DNA from: Nectonema munidae
Taxonomy: Eukaryota; Nematomorpha; Nectonematoida; Nectonematidae
Length of the DNA: 64,000 nt
Assembly (NCBI GenBank): GCA_030549495.1
Contig: JAUIRK010000069.1
Span: forward strand, 310,001 to 374,000
Direction of reading: 5' to 3'
A program made the translations under genes and the position numbers. This document shows positions 1-13,641 of the stretch, piece after piece; position 1 is the stretch's first letter; every line of letters starts with the position of its first letter. The notes below the pieces were generated by a model that made no database searches, was not told the origin of the DNA, and worked only from the letters and a program-made list of their open reading frames with translations.

Positions 1-783
1 AAAAAAAATCTTAGCGCGAGTCTAACAATATTCATTGATATAAAATTGTAACGATTGAAAACTATTTTAATTTAACTCTAAATGCAAATTGGATAGAAGC
101 AGTGGTGTAACCAGAAAAAAAGTTGATAGGCGGGGGGGGGGGGGGGCACAATTTAAAAACAAAAAACGTGAGCAACATTTTATATACTTTCTTGATCCTT
201 TCATTGGAGAAATTTTCACAAACTGATATCGCATAAGATGCATTGCGGTACATAGGAGAGTGGGCACGGCCCCTCATGCCCCAGCCTAGCTACGTCACTG
301 GAGAGAAGAGAGCTGAATGAGATAGGAGAGCTTAAACAAGAGAAGAGGGCTTGAATGAAAGAAGAGAGCTTGAGTGAATGATTGAGTTTTAGCAGAGAAA
401 GCGGAAGAGAAAAACAGAGGAGACAGAAAGAGAAATAGAATCATTGTGACAGAAGATGAGAAAATCTAGTGGATCCTCAACATGTGTTTGCTCTGTGATC
501 TGTGTGCATATTGAAGCAATGGATTATTATTATTGTATAGCTCTCACACATCGTCTGTAAAATATGTTCGATAAGAATTTAAGAGCAGTTTGGCATGATG
601 TTTGATTGATTCGAAAGTCTGCATTCCTTCTATGCGATCATATATGTTTTATAAACAAGCAGCAACTCTTACTTATAGAAAATTATTGGGGGGGGGGGGG
701 GGGGGGGGGGGAAGATCATTTTCGCCCCCCCCCCCCCCCCCCCTGAAAACACATACCGCCCTCCCCCCGGATGTGCGCCTCTG
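1..783. mobile_element. Non-autonomous hAT element, right part, cut by the window edge
   Basis: This stretch is near-identical to 32862-33660, the right part of the complete hAT copy at 30048-33660. It ends with the same terminal motif, GGATGTGCGCCTCTG at 769-783, differing from the other copy by one base. The left part lies before the window. It carries a nested hAT MITE and long G and C homopolymers around 131-146, 690-711 and 726-743. No transposase is visible. Short open frames across 62-277 and 602-784 are by-products of the repeat. Confidence 0.8.
100..300. mobile_element. hAT MITE nested in the larger hAT copy
   Basis: The 201-bp unit starts CAGTGGTGTAACCAG and ends TAGCTACGTCACTG, which are imperfect inverted ends of hAT type. 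It is flanked by GATAGAAG (92-99) and GAGAGAAG (301-308), an 8-bp duplication with one mismatch. The same unit with the same flanks recurs at 32956-33156, so it inserted before the host element was copied. Confidence 0.8.
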
Positions 784-1566
784 ATCCTACAGTGTCTAGT
801 AGACTCTTTCCCTTTAGACTACATTCACTCATATAAAACTATCCAACCTTCAGTTATTTGTTTTCTCTATGAATCAAATATCCTTTCATCAATTCATGTA
901 ATGTGCCTGGTAGACTACTTCATTTTTCAAATTCCGTTACAATGAGTAATGTGTCAGTTAGCGGGGTTGTCAGATAAACGATGTTTTACTGTTATGGACC
1001 GGCTCAATGATGAATTCAGCAAACTTCAGTCAATTAAAAAATTTTGTTAAAAATATATCACATATTTCGACTTTCAACCAAGTTTTGTGTTTACTATACG
1101 GAGTCGTTTCTCGAAGCATTGAAGCTAAACTTTGTTAAGCGAATGAGAAAGGGTAGATTCGAAGGATCACTGACAAATTATCTTGCAAATATTTAAGTTT
1201 TTGTGCTGGAACACAAATGACAAATCTTACAGTGGTGTGCCAATCTTGGTTTCCTGTTCTTTGCAGTTTTACATGCTGTTGTCTAGTTTGTCAGCAACTG
1301 TATGCGCCCTCACTTTGCTTTGCATCATGAACAAAGCTTTGGAGTTTTGTCTTGTCTTTCAGGCAATCACCTTTTCGCTCGTAATGATATAGAAAGCTAA
1401 AAATTAAAAATTATTGGTGGACCTGATTTCTTTTAGCCGCATCCTCACCCCTCGATATCACACTGGCGCGTCGCTCCCTCTCCCCTGATCTGCGCCTCTG
1501 AATTTTCTATTGATCTCTCATGTATCTAGTGTATTATTTGTTCTATTAAATTGGATATATATTTTA
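784..1566. other. Intergenic DNA with a 145-bp dispersed repeat
   Basis: Positions 790-935 match 31310-31455 in reverse complement and form a separate repeat family. Positions 1486-1499 read ATCTGCGCCTCTG, resembling the end of the hAT element at 783, and may be a second hAT remnant. I see no gene here. Confidence 0.5.
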
Positions 1567-1593
1567 GTTGATCCTTGAACATAACATTTAAAA

Positions 1594-1915
1594 ATGGCAA
1601 AAAGCAAAAATGCGAGTCATCATCATCAACGTAATTTTTTTTACAACTTTTTAGATAGCTTTTTAAATATAATATTTTTAGAGAGAAAAGAACATAGAAA
1701 TGGGATCAAAAGGCCAAAGAAAAATAGATTTATGTCTATGAAGGGGGTATTTTTTCATTATTTGATTTTAATCATTTTTATTTCTTGTTTAATTTTTCAA
1801 GATTGATCCAAAGTTGAAAAGAAACACACGCTTTGCTAAGAAAAATAACAAAAAAGCAAAAGCAGGTATTAAAGTTGATTCCTCTACTAAAGTTTCACAA
1901 AAAATAAAAACTTAA
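1594..1915 (+). CDS. RpL29: Ribosomal protein eL29 (60S subunit)
   Basis: Three exons, 1594-1630, 1682-1746 and 1802-1915, joined at GT-AG introns of 51 and 55 bp, give a 71-residue basic protein. It begins MAKSKNASHHHQ and continues with RKEHRNGIKRP and DPKLKRNTRFAKKNNKK, the diagnostic blocks of eL29 (the family has MAKSKNHTTHNQ, then HRNGIKKP, then RFAKKHNKK). The length is near the short invertebrate form. eL29 is a component of the large cytosolic ribosomal subunit. The ATG is the only one in frame with the family N-terminus. A TTTTAG acceptor just before 1567 suggests that a 5' UTR exon starts there, so a further upstream intron is likely. Two AATAAA signals follow the stop. I see no disruption, so this is probably a functional host gene rather than a processed copy, which would have no introns. 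Confidence 0.95.
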
Positions 1916-1930
1916 TTATGTCTCATTGAA

Positions 1931-1979
1931 AATAAATTGTTTCCCTTTTTATATTCATCTTTTTCTTTTTATTAATAAA
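1931..1979 (+). terminator. Poly(A) signals of eL29
   Basis: AATAAA occurs at 1931-1936 and 1974-1979, 16 and 59 bp after the eL29 stop codon. Both lie at sensible distances for 3' end formation. Confidence 0.6.
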
Positions 1980-4900
1980 CTATTCTATCTAAAACGCACC
2001 CTTTACATACAAAATGGAACCGAGTGCGTGTATTAGAAACATACAAGTCAAATTGGAATATGTCAATCATGTGCTTTATAAATTTTGCAAACTTTTCTTT
2101 AAACTTCAGAGAGTGCTTTTTAGATCGCATTCAAAATCCAGCCATAGTCCATGGAAAATTCCAACACTGATTCTTAGCCGAAGTATATCGTATGGTGTAT
2201 TGAAATTCGTGTTAAAAGAGATTTAAAAACTTACAAATAAAGTTTGTACAGAATATTATATACAATATTGAAAATTTTATAGTTGTCAATAAAAAGACGG
2301 GATAAATAAAAATATTATTTCGTTAAAAGCTTTACAATATTTCTCTGCAATAAAAATCATATTTTATGAGGAGCCAAAAGACCTTATTCGAAATTCAACC
2401 TTTTTAGTTGTCGACAGGAAGACAAGATTTCGTCGTCAACAAAAATAATATGTTATCAAGAGCAAAATAGTTTATTCGAATATAAATTTAATATCGATAA
2501 AATATTAAAAATTTTAGGTTTGTTGTAGAAATGTCGTTTTTTTATCGACAAAATCTTGTGTTCCCGATCATAAAAGCTTCTCATTGGCTTTTCATTACAC
2601 CTTTGATTGAAAAAAATAAATTTAGTTTATAATATACAATGAACACATTTTAGATTTCTATAATGCTTTTATCATTTTGATTTGATACTAACTCCACATT
2701 TATCTTTCCTTTATAAAATGAATTTTTATCTTCATTAAAATATAACAAAAAGGAATACATGAGCGTAAACATTAAAACAATTGGATAAAATCAAAAAATG
2801 TTCCAACCTAAAAGAAAAAATAGAGTTCAATTTTCATACATATAAACCTTGATAAATAAAATCAATTTTGTAATAAGCAAGAAGAGATGATAACAAAAAT
2901 TTCACCAAACGAGAAAAAATAAAATAACGACGTCTAACTCTTTTACACAAAGCTTGAAAAGATTTGAAATCAAATTATGGAACGTTAGAACTGAATCCGA
3001 TAAATTTCATTTAAGATAAAAACTTGACTTATTTTACTAAAAGAAGAAATATGAAGCACTTTTAAGTTTAAATAATTTTTATTGGACAAAAAAGGTAATT
3101 TGATTTCAGTCAAAAATGAGCGTTGTTTAGACTTTAGTTTAAAAATTGAGTATAAATTTATGAAAGGTTTTGCATGATAAACAAAATTAACTCACTGCAA
3201 TTCATCAAAAACAAGGCTCTTTTACTCACTATGCTAGATATAATGTAGACAATGTTAAATTTTTCTCATCATTACCAAAAAAATTACAACAATGTGTGAG
3301 CAAACTTGACGAACTATCGAGACATTCATATTACAATAACTCATCGGTTACTAAGATTTTGATGACGGAGACGGATTACAAATTTCCGTTACCGAAAAAA
3401 ACCTGAGGGTGCCGGAAAATTGAAGAACGGATTTTCGAGGTTTCACTTTTAAAAATGATTCGATAAAAATTCTTGTATTGATAAAGGGAAATTTTTAAAA
3501 AAAATCTTTCCCCTATCAGTGCATGTAAAATCTAAATCAAGTAAATGCAGGAATCATGGTATTTCTTCTAAAGTTAAATAAATAACAGCTTCAATAATAA
3601 TTTCAAGTCAACTTGATCAATATCAATTTTGATTGCTTCTCTTCATAAGTTAAAATAGCAAAAATTATTTCAAACACTTTTAATATCAGTCCACCCTAAC
3701 ATCGAGAAATTTCGCTTAACTTTCCTTTTTACATTTTTATCTAAGAAAAAATTGTGTAAGATTATTTTCTTCATTTAAAAAATGTAACTTCACGGAAAAG
3801 GCCTCTAAATTTTTGGTTGAAAATAAATGAGTGTCGCTAAGAAACATATTATTCTTACATGTATCTTTTTTGATATATCCTGAACTTATGAATCATGTAA
3901 TCATAACATTGCAAATGATAAACTTACTTTTTAGCGTTAGATATTCCCTGCATAAACGTTATTATATTTCTATTAAGGTAATAGACTCTGAGTTGATTTT
4001 GTTAACTATAGTTTACAACAGCGATCTCATGTTTTCATCACCTATATTCGAATTTACTTCGGGTTTGCTAGTGAATGTTTGACATTCTTTTATGTTCTCA
4101 TGACTTCACTTTATCCAACATCTTTATTCCATGTATATATGATTATATGTATTTAGAAGTGCCTAAAGTTAAAATTTTAATATAATATTTTATCTTTAAA
4201 TATTAAAAAGCCGTCTCCACCTGTTAAATTATAATATTCAGATGCTTTAGAAAAGCCTGTATCAAACGTTTTAGTAAATTTTTTTTCATAATATTGATTC
4301 ATCTGCTTCACAGATTGAAGAAATGAAAGACCAAAAATTGTTAAATCTGTTTTTCTCCATAAAAACTTGAAACAATCCACAAAATTGTAAATTATATAAT
4401 TCATGGAAGTTTCCCAACAAGTGTGAAATGACATATGCTTCTATTTCACTTGACTATAATAAAGAAATATATAGAAAAGCCTTTATTAAGAATATTCAAA
4501 TGCCTAGATTAATTTTGAAAGGTTTTTCCGAATTTTTAGAAAATGAAGACAACTCACTTTTGATAAAAAAAAATCTAAATTACTGAGGTTAACTTTAAAA
4601 CAATGTTTCTCTTAATTTAATCCTAGATTTATCCAAAGTTCGATTGAAAAATTATATTCCAATAAAAATATATTCCTAGACACTCATTAGATTTTACAAT
4701 AAATTAGTTTGATAAACCAATTAAATCCACGTATTCAAAAAGGAAGTTTCTAAGCGGTTTTATGGCATTGCGAAATATCCTATCGCAAATTGTATTCTAA
4801 GAAATCAAAATTTATATTGAATATTATTTTATATTCTATATTTAGCTTATTTTATTTTATTGTAATCAATAAATTTTTTCCTTCTTCTGTCAGAGTTCTT

Positions 4901-6890
4901 TTTTGTTTCCAAAATTGCTGAAGTTAATTACTCTCATTTGAAATATCGTGTTCTAAAATTGCATAGTCCTCTTTCCTCTGTATTTTTAAGGAAATTTAGA
5001 TTTTATATTCCCTTCAATCAAATATAAAATTAAATCAAATAGTAAGCCCTAGTTCTCACCATTTTACATGCTCTCACGAAAGCTAAAAAGACATTATATA
5101 AGATTTCTGACCGTTTAAACCGTATTAGTTACAAGAATAATCTAAAACACTCCAAGAATGAAATTACGAAGGCTAAATCAGAGTAATATTTTAACGAATT
5201 TTCTACTAATAAAAAAAACATTTGAACAAATTACTAAAATATAACAAGAATTTGAGCCAAGCCATCAAGTAATACTACAATTGATGAATATTTTCATTTT
5301 ATTGATAGATCAATTCCAATCAATACAGAATATTTCTAACTGTATTAAATTAGTTATAACAATGTAGTCAGTGCTAATTTATCACTTTCAAATAAAAAAA
5401 TCTAAATGTTGAAGATAGGTTTCAGTCGCGAAGCAAAAAATAAAAAATGTGTGGCAGAAAGGAGCACATTTTTTTTTAAAAATAAAAATCTCTAATTTAT
5501 CAGAAACTTAAAAGTGAACAAAATTTTTATTATAAAATTTGAATCCAATGGGATTTGTGAAGAAAAATTTTCAAAACACAATAAAACAATTCAAAAATTG
5601 AGTTCCTTACAGCTATGAAAATTTCTAAATCAGTTCTTTTCTGAAAAGCGCAAATCATCTCATTTTTTGGATATTTTTAGAACCATAACGATATTATAGA
5701 ATTTTTCTAAAATATTTAAGAAAGAGTCGATCTCAATCTGACTTTCCTCATGAACATAATAATTCAATTATTAAATTATCATAATTTTTTCATGAATTAA
5801 TCAATGCGGATTTTTGAAAAATAGATCAACTGAGGGTGCTATTTTATCATTATATATTTCCAAGTCATTTTTATAAAGATTAATTCTTAATTGCGGTTTT
5901 TCTAGATTTCTCAAAAAGCATTCTTTTCTTGATATTTCTCAACGGGCAATCGGAAATTTGCCGAATGGACATCTGGCCAAGGGACATTTAGAGGAATTGA
6001 CATTTCACCGAAAATGTAGATATACTTTTAGAATTTTTGTATACTTTACTTTATTTCGAGTAAAGTTGCAAGCTTGATCTCTATACAAATCTGGAGCCTA
6101 ATTTTTGTTTTCTTTTATTATTCTTTGCTTCCATACACAAATTATGTGATAAATAACTTACCTACTCCAAGTTACATTATCAAATGTGTTAATATGACAT
6201 AACTGATTACGAATACGAACAGTAATTTTTGTTTTCTTTATTATTTAAAAATTCTATGCCAAAATTATGCTATGAATAATTTTATTTATCGGAAATTATA
6301 TCGCAAATGTGTTATGATATGACATGATGGATTTGCTATCGAGTTTTTAAAAAATAGTTTTTTAAAAGCGTCTTTTTATCTATACTTACTTAAAATTGTT
6401 CTAACCGAGTTGGAAATTACTTGTATTTCTGTAATTCTAGAATAATTGTTCCAAAAAAACATTTTAAATAAGAGTAATATTCATTAATAGAAGTAGGAAA
6501 ATATTCATCCATAGAAGTTGTAAAGCAAAATAATAGAAGATAAATTCTTTTGCTTCGATTCTTTTAGGTTCACTCCAACTAAATGGTAGCGGCTCAAATT
6601 TTTTGAATTTAAATATTTTTTTTGTTAAATATAGGAATATGTTAAAATATTGAAAATTAAGGGATTTAATGTATAACAATACAAATTTTTTTTCTCCTTT
6701 TTTATTTTTTGCGGGTATTTTTTTCAGAAAAACAAACGATCTTATTTATGATAAGTGGTAGAAAATAACTGCTTCAAAAAAATTCAAAATAAAAAGGCAA
6801 TAAAATAAAATAAGTTATTTAGAATATATTAAATATTCAAAAAATTCAAATTCAAAATTTGACCAGCTACTATTTTATTTGGGTAAATCC
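1980..6890. other. AT-rich intergenic DNA, no supported gene
   Basis: I find no convincing gene. A 70-codon frame at 2014-2226 (+) followed by AATAAA at about 2237, and an 85-codon frame at 4177-4434 (-), match nothing I recognise. Around 5940-6030 there are GACATTT-type motifs resembling those of the foldback elements at 30-32 kb and the repeat remnant at 61.57-61.65 kb. Confidence 0.5.
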
Positions 6891-6892
6891 TT

Positions 6893-7160
6893 AGGTAGGT
6901 AGGTAGGTTGATCTCAAAGCACTTTTCAGCGTATGCTGATATGTTCGCGTAAGCTTGAGGGTTGGTTAAGGAGGATAAAGATGTTAGTAAAGATAGGTAG
7001 GAGTTACAAATGTTATTTTAAAATAGAAAATTAAAGGAGGCAGATTTGTTTGTCTTAAGGTTTTCAACGGTGGTGAGAGTTGTTCAATGTTGTCAATGAG
7101 GGTTGCGAGGGATCTTAGTAACGTTGGGTGTAGATCTGATAGTGCTGTTGGTGTTCTATT
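6893..7160 (-). repeat. SINE-like repeat, copy A
   Basis: The stretch starting TAGGTAGGTAGG, followed by a segment containing CAAAGCAC, TTCAGC and a TATGTTCGCGTAAGCTTGAG-like run, aligns with 26315-26390, the body of the tRNA-headed SINE inside the Tigger element. No tRNA-like head is recognisable in this copy. The right boundary is uncertain. More GC-rich repeat-like sequence continues to about 7300. Confidence 0.45.
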
Positions 7161-7299
7161 AAGCAAAGAAAGGCAGTGACTTAAAAGATCTTGGTTATGA
7201 TAAGAAAAGATTTGACATGTGAAAATGAGATGGTATGGCGTTTCTATTGCGTCTCATCCAAAACGAGAGTATGAATTTTCTCTAATTTTAATTCGAAAG

Positions 7300-9473
7300 A
7301 GATGCATTAGCAGTGGCCTGATTATGTTTGCTTTATTATTCTTAATAAATTTAAATTGAAAATAGTCTTTCGTTGGATCCATTCAATGCAACGCAAGGAA
7401 TCATTTCACTATGGCTGGAATCCTTCCACCATTTTCATTTGAATTTTCTATTAATTGAAAAGACTTATTTTTATGTCATTGTTTGATTAAAATAAATTCT
7501 TCCTCTTCTTCAATTTAATTTCTTTTTGTTATAATTTTTTAATCAAAAAGTTTATCTCAATCAATGAGAAATATTAATGTTTATGAGAGCATCCCTTTTA
7601 AGTGTATTTTATTGGATTTTAATTTAAAACAAAATTATTTTATTGGTTACAGAAGTCTGAAATAATTATAAATTGTATTTAAATTTTTGTTTAAATACCT
7701 GTCCTCCAAATATCCATTAGGCCATATGTTCATTTTTCAAAATTTTTCTTTGGCCGAGTGTCCCGGTGCCACAAAAATCCTCTTTCTCATAAATAATTAA
7801 ACCTACCTACATTATCTTATATACTAAAGGTGCTACTCCCTTGATCAATTGTGATAATACTGAAAAGACTATAGATTCACGAACACTTGTCTCAATTTTT
7901 AATTTTAATATTTAATAAAAAAAAGAGGGAAGAATAAGAATAATAACATACAGCATGGTAGATCAAACCAAATAGGTTATTGTCACACCTATAAAAAAAT
8001 AGGAACACTATACTAAATTCATATTTACAACAGGACTTAAAAATGATATAAAAAATAGGAGAAAAAATCCAGATAATAATTATAAAGGCAAAAAAAAGAA
8101 GTGAGGAACAGTTATATAATAGGATAAAAATAACTCCAAAACGTATCATTTTAAAATCAATATAGGAGAAAGACAATTTTCAAACATGTTCACAAAGCAT
8201 ATAATTTTCAAAAAATATATATATATATACATACATAAAAAAAAGAGAGAAGAAAGCAAATATCAATTATTGCTGATAGAGAAGTGATGAACTGGCGAAA
8301 AATTGATGCTGGATGTAGAGATGCATTGTGGTTGGAAGGGGAATATGAAAAGGAATTACCTAAAAAAAAAATACAAAAGAGCACGAGTACCAAAATCTCA
8401 AAGATATAAAATATAGTATGGGTAATAAATATACTCAAAGACACTAACTATCTATTTTGTCTATTACAATTTTGTGTCTCTACACTTTCCTTTTATTAAA
8501 CTATGAAAAATCTAAAAATATGTATTTATAGTAGTTTTTGGAATTTTTATGATAGCGAGGTCAATTCGCAATAACCTATATATTGGCATCAAAACAACAA
8601 AATGACCATAAATTTTGTTAACAGTTTTTGTACTATGATGGATACACTCCATAATTTATAGGTGTCGCCATAGAAACACTAACAAAAATGTAATATGTTT
8701 ATTCTAAACTTATTAATTTTTCAACTCTTCTGGCTTACATCACATGTGCATTATTATATTGTATCAATTATGTTTGTATTGTATTAAATATTTCCTACTG
8801 ATGAGGTTAGACATGTCAAAATAATGTACATTGAAGTGAAAGAAAAAGTGATTGCATTATCATTATTAAAAATGAGGATTGGAATCAGATAATGCCGACT
8901 AAATCCTGAATAAGATAATAGTTGTCTTAGAGGAAGAAAAAGCTATGTCAAAAGATAGAAAATATATTGGGACTGTTAGAATATGGTCGCAATAGCGAGC
9001 TGCGCTTTTTGGGTAGCCAGTGGCTTGGAAATCCTTTTTCTAAAATAATTATAAAGTGATTTGCCAATATAATACTTTTATATCTCTTAAGTGTGTCTAC
9101 TCAACATTGTGATTTGTGTTTAGTTAAGAGTTATATAATTATTTATCTAAGATATACCTTCTTAGCGGAAATGGTGGCCCTTTGATCTTACCGTTAAGCT
9201 TTTCAAATGGTTATTAATTTTATCTTCTTCTTATAAAAAGAATTAAAAGAATAAAAAGAAATTATATATTATTTAAAAAATTTTAATTTTTATTATTTTT
9301 TTACTGCTAACAATTCTAGTTAATTGGAATCACTCAAAAATAAAAATTGCGCGAACTTTTCCATAACATTAAAAAGGGCTAAAACATGACATTTTTAGTT
9401 TCAACCTTCAATGCAGCTAATTTTTATTTTAATTGTTAGAAAATTTTTTTAATTAATAAAATTATTCACCTAA
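7300..9473. other. AT-rich DNA upstream of cyclin E
   Basis: No gene is supported. Around 7715-7775 there are motifs (GGCCGAGTGTCCCGG) that may pair with those near 5950-5990 as the ends of an old inverted-repeat element. The last few hundred bases before 9474 should hold the cyclin E promoter or 5' UTR, but no clear motif stands out. Confidence 0.4.
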
Positions 9474-10937
9474 ATGGATCTATATATCTGTAATCACGTT
9501 TCTAATTTATCAACTAAAAGGAAGCCCTTTGAAGAAATAAAAGTAAATATTATTTTTAAAATGATACAAGCTATAATAATATTTTTTAGGTCTTTAAAAA
9601 AGCCAATGTTCAAAATGAGCCAGACAACAAAAAAGTTCTAAATACTGATGTTTCAAAAAAAAATTATATTCCACTTCCATCTTTAAATTGGGTTGATAAT
9701 AGAGAAGTTTACTTTTATTCTTTTTTTTATATTAGTTAACATACTTAAACTATGATCAGTACCTTACTTTCAAAATTTATGTCATCTCTTGATCAATCAT
9801 AAATAATATCAATGAAAATGTTTTTAGTTATGGGCTAATATGCTAATCAAGGAATCAAATCAAAAAATACCAAAAGATTTTCTTCAAAAAAATCAAATTA
9901 TTGATCCATATATGAGAGCCATTTTGCTTGATTGGCTCCAAGAAGTAATTGTATTATGTTTTATTGTTTTTGCATTTTAGATTTTATTCTTAAGGTTTGT
10001 GAAGATTTTTGTTTACATAGAGAAACCTACTATGTAGCTCAATACATGATCGATAAATATCTCTCAAAAAAAATCAACACACCTAAAAATCGATTACAGC
10101 TTTTAGGTATATCCTCCCTATTTGTTGCCTCCAAAATAGAAGTAAGTGGGTTATTTTAGGTTTTATTTAATTTTTTAAGTTTTAAAATTTTAGGAAATAT
10201 ATCCTCCAAAAATAAATGAATTTGCTGATTCAACAGATTCCACATGTTCCGAAGCAGAGATTATAAGTCAAGAAATGATATTATTAGAGGTTTATTACTT
10301 TTCTTAAAGTTACTATATACTTAACAGAATTTTTAGACGCTCAAGTGGAAATTATCGCCTACAACTAGTGTATCCTGGCTTGCAATGTATTTTCAAATAA
10401 TGAATTTCTCCAACTCTGAAGCAATTTTTGAGTTACCAAATTTCTCCGCCTATTACTTTTCACAAGTTGCAAAAGTAATTTACTTAGTTTTTTATTTGTA
10501 GAAACGTAGGTTATTATCAAGCATTAGATTTATTCTTCTAAACTCCAAAATATTATTCTATCGCTTTTATAGGAATTTTTATACCTAATATAATATGATT
10601 ATTTTCTATAGTTGTTAGATTTGTGCACTTTGGATTCAAATTTTGCATTTTTTACATATTCTGAATTAGCTTCAGCTTCTTTATCTTTCTACTTTCCAAA
10701 AGAAATTGTGTCGAAAGTTACAGGTGAGTATAGTTTTCTTTTTTGATTAGTCTTTACATAAAATTTTTTTTAGGTTTCACTTCTGATAAATTGAGTAAAT
10801 GCGTTGATTGGATGCAGCCATTTGCAGAAGAATTAAAGAAAAATTTTGACTTACCCAATAACAAAATTAGTAATCGTGTTAGAACTGAAGATCAGCATAA
10901 TATCCAAAGACATAATACAGACAATTTAAACATGCTT
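9474..10937 (+). CDS. CycE: Cyclin E, exons 1-8
   Basis: Eight exons: 9474-9542, 9590-9706, 9828-9944, 9995-10141, 10194-10289, 10337-10474, 10612-10723 and 10774-10937. All introns are GT-AG, all phase 0 except intron 7 (phase 1), and the frame is unbroken over 320 residues. Cyclin E is the G1/S regulatory subunit of CDK2. Family blocks in order are PLPSLNWVDNRE, MRAILLDWLQEV (the MRAIL substrate-docking helix, residues about 87-98), LHRETYYVAQYMIDKYL, LLGISSLFVASK, EIYPPKINEFA, TLKWKLSPTTSVSWLAMYF, LLDLCTLDSNF and the E-type signature EDQHNIQRH. These match cyclin E rather than A, B or D cyclins. The start ATG is preceded directly by an in-frame TAA. A strong donor (GTAAGT) at 10938 shows that the gene continues; the last exon is at 18216. 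Both cyclin boxes are complete. Confidence 0.93.
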
Positions 10938-13641
10938 GTAAGTTTTCTTCTTGATACGAGATTTTATTTAAACTATTAAATTAATAATTTATTATTGTAT
11001 ATGAAAAATAAATGGTGTTTAAGGGTACCACCCTAAATTGATGAGTGGCTGTGCAATTTCCTCTTTTTGTTAGTATTTATCATATATACTCTTGTTCCTT
11101 ACTATGTTGTTTATCATGCACAATCAGTAGAAAATCGAATAAAGATCTCATGACATGTCAATGGACAAACCCTATTTAATCTCAAAACACCTTAATAAGG
11201 CTAATGCGACAAGACGTTTCTATAGCGATTCATATTAATCTGAATTGTCAAAAAAAAGTTTGTGAAAATTGCGAGAGATCTAAATTTTCAAACTCAGTTA
11301 AATTTTATTTTACACTTTGTTTTCTTTTTATCCTTAAAATTTTTTCATTTATGCCTGACTCTCCTGGCTGCGCAATACAGCAAAACATTCACTCTCATTT
11401 TATATCTGTGAACGCTGTGTGTTTTCGAAATATTAAATAAAACATTTTCCCTGGCTTCATTTTACGTTTTTATTTTTATATTATTATGCCAGCGCCTTCC
11501 TCACTTTTTTATAATATAATACATAATATTTTTCCTATAGTCGCTCTATCCTTTAAACATTGAAAAATTAGTATAAAAAAATTTTTTAACAAAAATACTT
11601 ATTAAATGTAATTTGATGCAAAGTGAACTATAGCATAGTTCTCATGGGAGCGTTCACAAATGACGTCAACTTTTAGTTTTTGCCCTTTTTTTCTACTTTT
11701 ATCAAAATTATCACGCACCCTAAGTTGACCTCATTTTGTTTTTGGATGAGCAAACTAATTCAATATAGATTGGGTTTTCTAAAGTCTACCTATTATTCAT
11801 TTTAATTTTTGTTCGAACAATTAGATTTCTGTGTTTTTCTCAAGATATGCGGTTTTCAAAGAAGCATGCATCTTTATTTTTATTCATAAGAGTCTAAAGC
11901 ACTTGTCAATCCAATCAAAAATGTTATGATTGAATCACCAACCTGAGTAAATTCTATTTCTTTATGCTTTTCGTCCTTCTCATCGCGATAGAAAAAGTTT
12001 AAAGAATTTGAAGTAGATACTTTTTATTCCGAATCGGCAGTCCTGCTATAAATAAACAATATTTTGTTAAATTAAAAAGATCTAAAAAAAAGAATGCAAG
12101 CATTTTAATTGGCTACCTTCATATCTTTCACATTTTCAAAAACTGCTTGAAAAATACCATTACATTGAATATTGAGAAAAAAATCTTGATAAGTATCTTG
12201 AATGTTATATTATATAATAGTTCAAGTGGAACACAATTTTCTCATATATAGTATGTATATTTACAGTGTTATAATGAAGATGTCTTGATAAATTGGTGTG
12301 AATGATATTAACTTAAAATATTGGAACCGAATACAGATAGATGTGATGCTAAATGTAAAATTATAAAAAATAAAAACTGCAATATAAGGAATGTGATTTA
12401 TAAGATAGATTATATGTGGAGCTATTTATATAGGTGAAACATATAGGCCAATTATATTTAGATTACGTGAAAAATTTTCTCATCTTTGTGTTTCAATTAG
12501 ATATATAAAAAAGTAGAAATAGAAAAATCTATGCAGACAGCATATGTGAAGTGTTGTGGGAATAGGAGATATATATTGGGGGCTCACACCTTCTGAACTC
12601 CTAACGACATCTGACAGCGTCTCTAATTACATTGAATACATTTTGATTCCCTTATTATTTTTAACTCTTCCACAAAAAAAGGATACTTTTTTTGGTATTA
12701 TCAAAGCTTTATATAAAATATAAAAGCTTTGAGGCCTGAAATTATATTTTTTAATGTTAAAATTCGTCTATAAAATACAATTTTTTGAAGACATTTTTTA
12801 ATTTGGGAAAAAATAACTGGCGTAAATGCCATGTGCCTACACACAACTTTTTTTCTGGACGGGTGGGCTATTTTTGGTACCCAAATATGTGACACCTTGC
12901 TACCACCATTTGTTGCTTAAAATATTTGTAATATCAGGGGCGGGGTGTCCTTATTTTTGGATTCGCTACAACTGTTAAAAGTTGTTTTTAAAATACTTTT
13001 GCAGTATTAATTTTATTCCGAAATATCATTTTATCTTATCTTTAGACATGCACTAGGCTTTAGCCAATTCGCAATGGCGAAATTGGCAGTATATTTGGCC
13101 AAAAGAAATCATAACTTTTGTCTAGTTTTCTTAAATGATGCCAAAGCATCGATTTTATTCCTTAATTTTATTTATTTATGACAGTCTTTTGAAGCTTTTT
13201 CGAAACAGGGACCTAACTGAGTTTTCGGCTTTTTAAGATGACATTTTATTTGTGGCCACAAACTATTCATTAGATGAGCCAGGGTCTTTAGGTTTGTGGC
13301 ACAGTTGATAGTCAGCCCTGCAAACAATGATTTGTATGCTGTTACTTTTGTTGTGTATTTGTATAAGCATAAAGGTGCTCTATCAAATTCATATCAGTAA
13401 TTCACCATAAAATTCCACCGTGAGCTTAAGTGTTCGCAGGACTGAGTCTGTCCAACAGCGGTCAAGATTTTATGTAAGCATTCATATATCCAAAATCTGG
13501 CTTTTTGAAAATTCGCTAAATTAAAATTCATTTCGCTAAAAAAATTGGTCGTTGTTTTGGAAAATGACTAGTTCGAGCGAATCGTTTTTTCCTGCTTCTC
13601 TGATAAACGTATACATGTATATTTGAGTACATAGTTACATG
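10938..13641. other. First part of the large cyclin E intron
   Basis: This is part of the 7.3-kb last intron. Without splicing, the cyclin E frame would end 13 codons past the donor, at 10979. No other exon is recognisable. A frame at 11204-11440 shows no family resemblance. Confidence 0.5.

Noticed and set aside
2014-2226. 70-codon frame with AATAAA after it
   Set aside because: There is no family resemblance, and A/T-rich DNA gives AATAAA often. It could be a short unknown gene, but the sequence alone does not support it.
4177-4434. 85-codon frame on the minus strand
   Set aside because: I could not relate it to a known protein, and composition is no different from its flanks.
10938-10979. 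Cyclin E ending at the stop just after exon 8
   Set aside because: A strong GTAAGT donor precedes it and the phase-matched degron exon at 18216 gives a better C-terminus. It was kept only as a possible alternative form.
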